Source of the DNA: an uncultured Oscillospiraceae bacterium
GTDB taxonomy: Bacteria > Bacillota > Clostridia > Oscillospirales > Oscillospiraceae
Assembly (NCBI GenBank): GCA_934573855.1
Contig: CAKTMF010000002.1
Location: 62,001-126,000 of the forward strand
Reading direction: 5' to 3'
Length of the DNA stretch: 64,000 nt
Shown here: piece by piece, positions 61,915 through 64,000 of the stretch
How the letters are laid out: every line of letters begins with the position of its first letter
Numbering within the stretch: position 1 is the stretch's first letter
Notes under the pieces: generated by a model
What the model saw: only the letters and a program-made list of their open reading frames with translations
Database searches by the model: none
What the model was told of the DNA's origin: nothing
Translations under genes and position numbers: made by a program

Positions 61915-62919
61915 ATGAAAACATACAATATCGCCGTTCTCGGGGCGACCGGCGCGGTCGGGCGGGAAATGCTCAAGGTGCTTGAGGAATACGACGTCCC
62001 CGTCGGCAGGCTCCTCCCCCTCGCGAGCGCGTCGAGCGCGGGAAAAAGCGTCCGGTTCCGGGGCGAGGACGTCGCCGTCGAGGCGGCCGCGGACGGGAGC
62101 TTTGAGAGGATGGACTTCGTCCTCGGCGCGGTAAAAAACGCCATGTCCCGGCGCTTTGCCCCGGCCATAGTCAGGTCGGGCGCGGTGTTCATCGACAACA
62201 GCTCCGCCTTCCGCACGGAGCCGGACGTACCGCTCGTGGTCCCGGAGATAAACGGGGAGGATATTTCGTGGAACAGCGGCATTATCGCGAACCCCAACTG
62301 CTCCACCGTCATCACCATGATGGCCGTGGCGGGGATCGTGCGCCTGTCCCCGATAAAAAATATGATCGTCTGCACCTACCAGGCCGTGTCCGGCGCGGGA
62401 CAGGCGGGACTTGAGGAACTCAAGGAGCAGCTGCGCGCCGTCGCCGGCGGGTACGCGCCCGAGCGCCGGGTGTTCCCCCATCAGATAGCGAACAACGTCA
62501 TCCCCTTTATCGGCGAGGAGCTTGAAAATCTCTACACCGACGAGGAGATGAAAATGCAGAACGAGGGGCGGCGCATACTCCACGCTCCGGAGCTTCGCGT
62601 CAGCTGCACCTGCGTGCGCGTGCCGGTCATGCGCTCGCACTCCATCGCCGTCACGCTCAGGACCGAGAGACCGCTGAGCGTCGAGGAGGCGCGAGAGGCC
62701 GTGCGGAGCTTCCCCGGCTGCCGGCTGGTCGAGGACTTTGAGGGGCGGAGCTATCCCACGCCGCTGGACACCGGGGAACAGGATCTTGTCTGGGTCGGGC
62801 GCATACGCCGCGACCTCACCGACGAAAACGGACTGACGCTCTGGTGCTGCGGCGACCAGATAAGAAAGGGCGCGGCCTCCAACGCCGTGCAGATACTCTG
62901 TAAGCTGATCGGACGGTAA
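61915..62919 (+). CDS. asd: Aspartate-semialdehyde dehydrogenase
   Basis: A 334-residue enzyme that reduces aspartyl phosphate to the semialdehyde for lysine, diaminopimelate, threonine and methionine synthesis. NADP site GATGAVGREML (residues 10-20), catalytic Cys in NPNCST (near 127), YQAVSGAGQAGLEEL, and the late RSHSIAVTL histidine. It is close to the Gram-positive type. ATG at 61915 has AAAGGAG eight bases before. Two TATAAT boxes lie upstream (61856 and 61882) but neither has a good -35. No lysine riboswitch and no dap gene adjoin it. Confidence 0.95.
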   Translation: MKTYNIAVLGATGAVGREMLKVLEEYDVPVGRLLPLASASSAGKSVRFRGEDVAVEAAADGSFERMDFVLGAVKNAMSRRFAPAIVRSGAVFIDNSSAFRTEPDVPLVVPEINGEDISWNSGIIANPNCSTVITMMAVAGIVRLSPIKNMIVCTYQAVSGAGQAGLEELKEQLRAVAGGYAPERRVFPHQIANNVIPFIGEELENLYTDEEMKMQNEGRRILHAPELRVSCTCVRVPVMRSHSIAVTLRTERPLSVEEAREAVRSFPGCRLVEDFEGRSYPTPLDTGEQDLVWVGRIRRDLTDENGLTLWCCGDQIRKGAASNAVQILCKLIGR

Positions 62920-62926
62920 AGCTTAT

Positions 62927-62975
62927 CCCCCCCTCATCGGGCGTCCTTCGGGCCGGCTGACGAGGGGGCTTTTTC
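62927..62975. terminator. Terminator after asd
   Basis: CCCCCTCATC-side and GACGAGGGGG-side arms pair around a GC-rich middle, then CTTTTTC on the plus strand. The hairpin sequence resembles the intergenic repeat style. Confidence 0.65.
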
Positions 62976-63696
62976 ATCTCATCAGCTTTTTTATGTCCAT
63001 CTCCCCGGCCTTCGGCCAGAGGGCGCGGATGTGTTCGTACACGGCGCGGCGTGACTCCTCCGGCTCCTCACGGTAGGCGGAGGTCACAAGCTCCGCGCCC
63101 CAGAGCGTCTCCGGCGTGGCATACACGGCTATGTTCCAGCCGTATGGCTCGCCGTGCTTATTGCGCCGGGGCCGGAAATCCTTCACCGCGAGATAGGTCT
63201 GCATCTGAAGCTCGGTCAGCGTTCCCTCAAAATTCTTCTCGCCGCCCCTGCCGAAGCCGGCCAGCGCCTTTGCCTCATAGGAAAAGCGCTCGCTGCCGTC
63301 CATGAACGGCTCCATGAGCTTGCGCTCCTTGTCCTTGGCCTTTCCGTCGTCGTAGCGCGCGTCGAAGTCGTAGCCGTCCCGGCGGTAATTCACGAGCCTC
63401 GGCAGCCACTCGAGCGACACGAACCCGGCCTTTTTGTCAAAGAACTTGCCGTAGGCGACCCTTCCGCTGCGCGCGGCGAGCCTGCGCCACTCCCACGGGT
63501 CGCGAGCCTCGTCGCCGCTCCACCAGTATTTTGCCGCTGTATGCTCCTCGGCGGAAAAGCCGGGTATCTCGTTTCTGAAAAGAGGCAGGAAGCCCACCTC
63601 GTCCACATACCCTATCAGCTCCTCCACGGTCCTCAGCCGCGCCGGGTCGTTCTCCCGCAGGCCGTAAATTATCCATTCGCCGCTCTCGTTTCCCAT
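62974..63696 (-). CDS. AlkZ-related protein
   Basis: A 240-residue protein that I recall from Clostridia genomes under the name AlkZ-related, with partial likeness to HTH_42 DNA glycosylases. RTVEELIGYVDEVGFLPLFRNEIPGFSAEEHT and YWWSGDEARDPWEWRRLAARSGRVAYGKFFDKKAGFVSLEWLP form its core; EKNFEGTLTELQMQTYLAVKDF is a second conserved block. The QxQ-type glycosylase motif of E. coli AlkZ is not evident, so glycosylase activity should not be assumed. ATG at 63696 has AAAGGAG upstream. Confidence 0.6.
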   Translation of the reverse strand: MGNESGEWIIYGLRENDPARLRTVEELIGYVDEVGFLPLFRNEIPGFSAEEHTAAKYWWSGDEARDPWEWRRLAARSGRVAYGKFFDKKAGFVSLEWLPRLVNYRRDGYDFDARYDDGKAKDKERKLMEPFMDGSERFSYEAKALAGFGRGGEKNFEGTLTELQMQTYLAVKDFRPRRNKHGEPYGWNIAVYATPETLWGAELVTSAYREEPEESRRAVYEHIRALWPKAGEMDIKKLMR

Positions 63697-63790
63697 ACGG
63701 ACCTCACTCCTTTTTCACGAGTATACCACCGCTGCCGCGCGCCGTTCAACAATAAACGCAGTATTTTTCAACAAATGGGGGCCGCGTCGC

Positions 63791-63819
63791 TTGACGGCGC
63801 AGTTTGAATTCTGTATTCT
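63791..63819 (+). promoter_or_regulatory. Promoter of the last ABC gene
   Basis: Plus strand: TTGACG (63791-63796), 17-base spacer, TATTCT (63814-63819). Confidence 0.5.
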
Positions 63820-63858
63820 ATAAGTAGTTATATTTGTTTGAAGGAGGACAACGGATAA

Positions 63859-64000
63859 ATGAAAGTTGTACTTCAGCACCTGACGAAAAAATTTCCCTCC
63901 CGCGACAGGAAGAACCCGGCCGAGGTCGTCGCCGTGAACGATTTCGATTTCGAGATACCCGACGGCAAGCTCATCGGCCTGCTCGGCCCCTCCGGCTGCG
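63859..64000 (+). CDS. ABC transporter ATP-binding protein, start only
   Basis: The first 47 codons of an ABC ATPase of the sugar/polyamine/iron importer type (MalK/PotA/FbpC-like): KVVLQHLTKKFPSRDRKNPAEVV, an aromatic A-loop region, then GLLGPSGCG, the beginning of Walker A. The ATG at 63859 follows AAGGAGG by twelve bases, rather far. The rest lies beyond the window; whether it serves the orphan binding protein at 13.6 kb cannot be judged here. Confidence 0.85.
   Translation, partial: MKVVLQHLTKKFPSRDRKNPAEVVAVNDFDFEIPDGKLIGLLGPSGC

Overview
The window looks like chromosome from a GC-rich, low-redundancy Clostridia genome, most like the gut Oscillospiraceae. The evidence is gene content: an HrcA/CIRCE-controlled dnaK operon, holB-ricT, a DnaD/DnaC pair, a sporulation-type YtvI protein, HemZ, a CarD regulator, an archaeal-type prolyl-tRNA synthetase, a six-gene Rnf complex, strong GGAGG ribosome binding sites and sigma-A promoters that stand out as AT-rich islands. 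No rRNA, tRNA, CRISPR array, integrase or transposase is visible. The window cuts a gene at each end (comM at the left, an ABC ATPase at the right).

Layout. 1-4.8 kb: comM, aspS, hisS and a methylglyoxal-synthase-like gene. 4.9-11 kb: a leftward cell-shape operon (U32 peptidase, maf, mreC, mreD, PBP2). 11.1-13.1 kb: rightward dnaD-dnaC. 13.1-19.9 kb: a DtxR-type regulator, an orphan solute-binding lipoprotein, rlmI-like methyltransferase, a YkvI-type membrane protein, and an M20 peptidase with two membrane proteins. 20-24.8 kb: a GyrI-like protein, ricT-holB and small unknown genes. 24.8-27.4 kb: a copper P-type ATPase with a C-terminal CopZ-like domain. 27.5-32.9 kb: rnfCDGEAB. 33-35.4 kb: two unknown small genes, a glyoxalase and a CDF metal transporter. 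35.5-40.4 kb: uridine-kinase-like gene, hemZ, carD, a dense block of palindromic repeats and ytvI. 40.4-43.4 kb: proS and a two-gene membrane unit. 43.5-48.5 kb: hrcA-grpE-dnaK-dnaJ. 48.7-51.5 kb: trkA-trkH potassium uptake. 51.6-54.4 kb: DUF2461, a glycosyltransferase and an alpha/beta hydrolase. 54.4-60.8 kb: an SPFH/zinc-ribbon protein and a heterodimeric ABC exporter coupled to a lysozyme-like lipoprotein. 60.9-64 kb: a zinc-ribbon BI-1 protein, asd, an AlkZ-related protein and the start of an ABC ATPase.

Most genes are housekeeping, and transcription units are mostly separated by clear hairpin terminators, many of them bidirectional. The observations I find most worth a second look are: the methylglyoxal-synthase homologue that has lost its catalytic residues; an internal ribosome binding site and GTG that could make a free 68-residue copper chaperone from the end of copA; three Rex-like palindromes upstream of rnf; a family of two-hairpin repeats whose tail repeats an arm of the first hairpin; and the uncharacterised membrane-protein/M20 peptidase operon. 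All functional statements are from reading the sequence; no database search was run.
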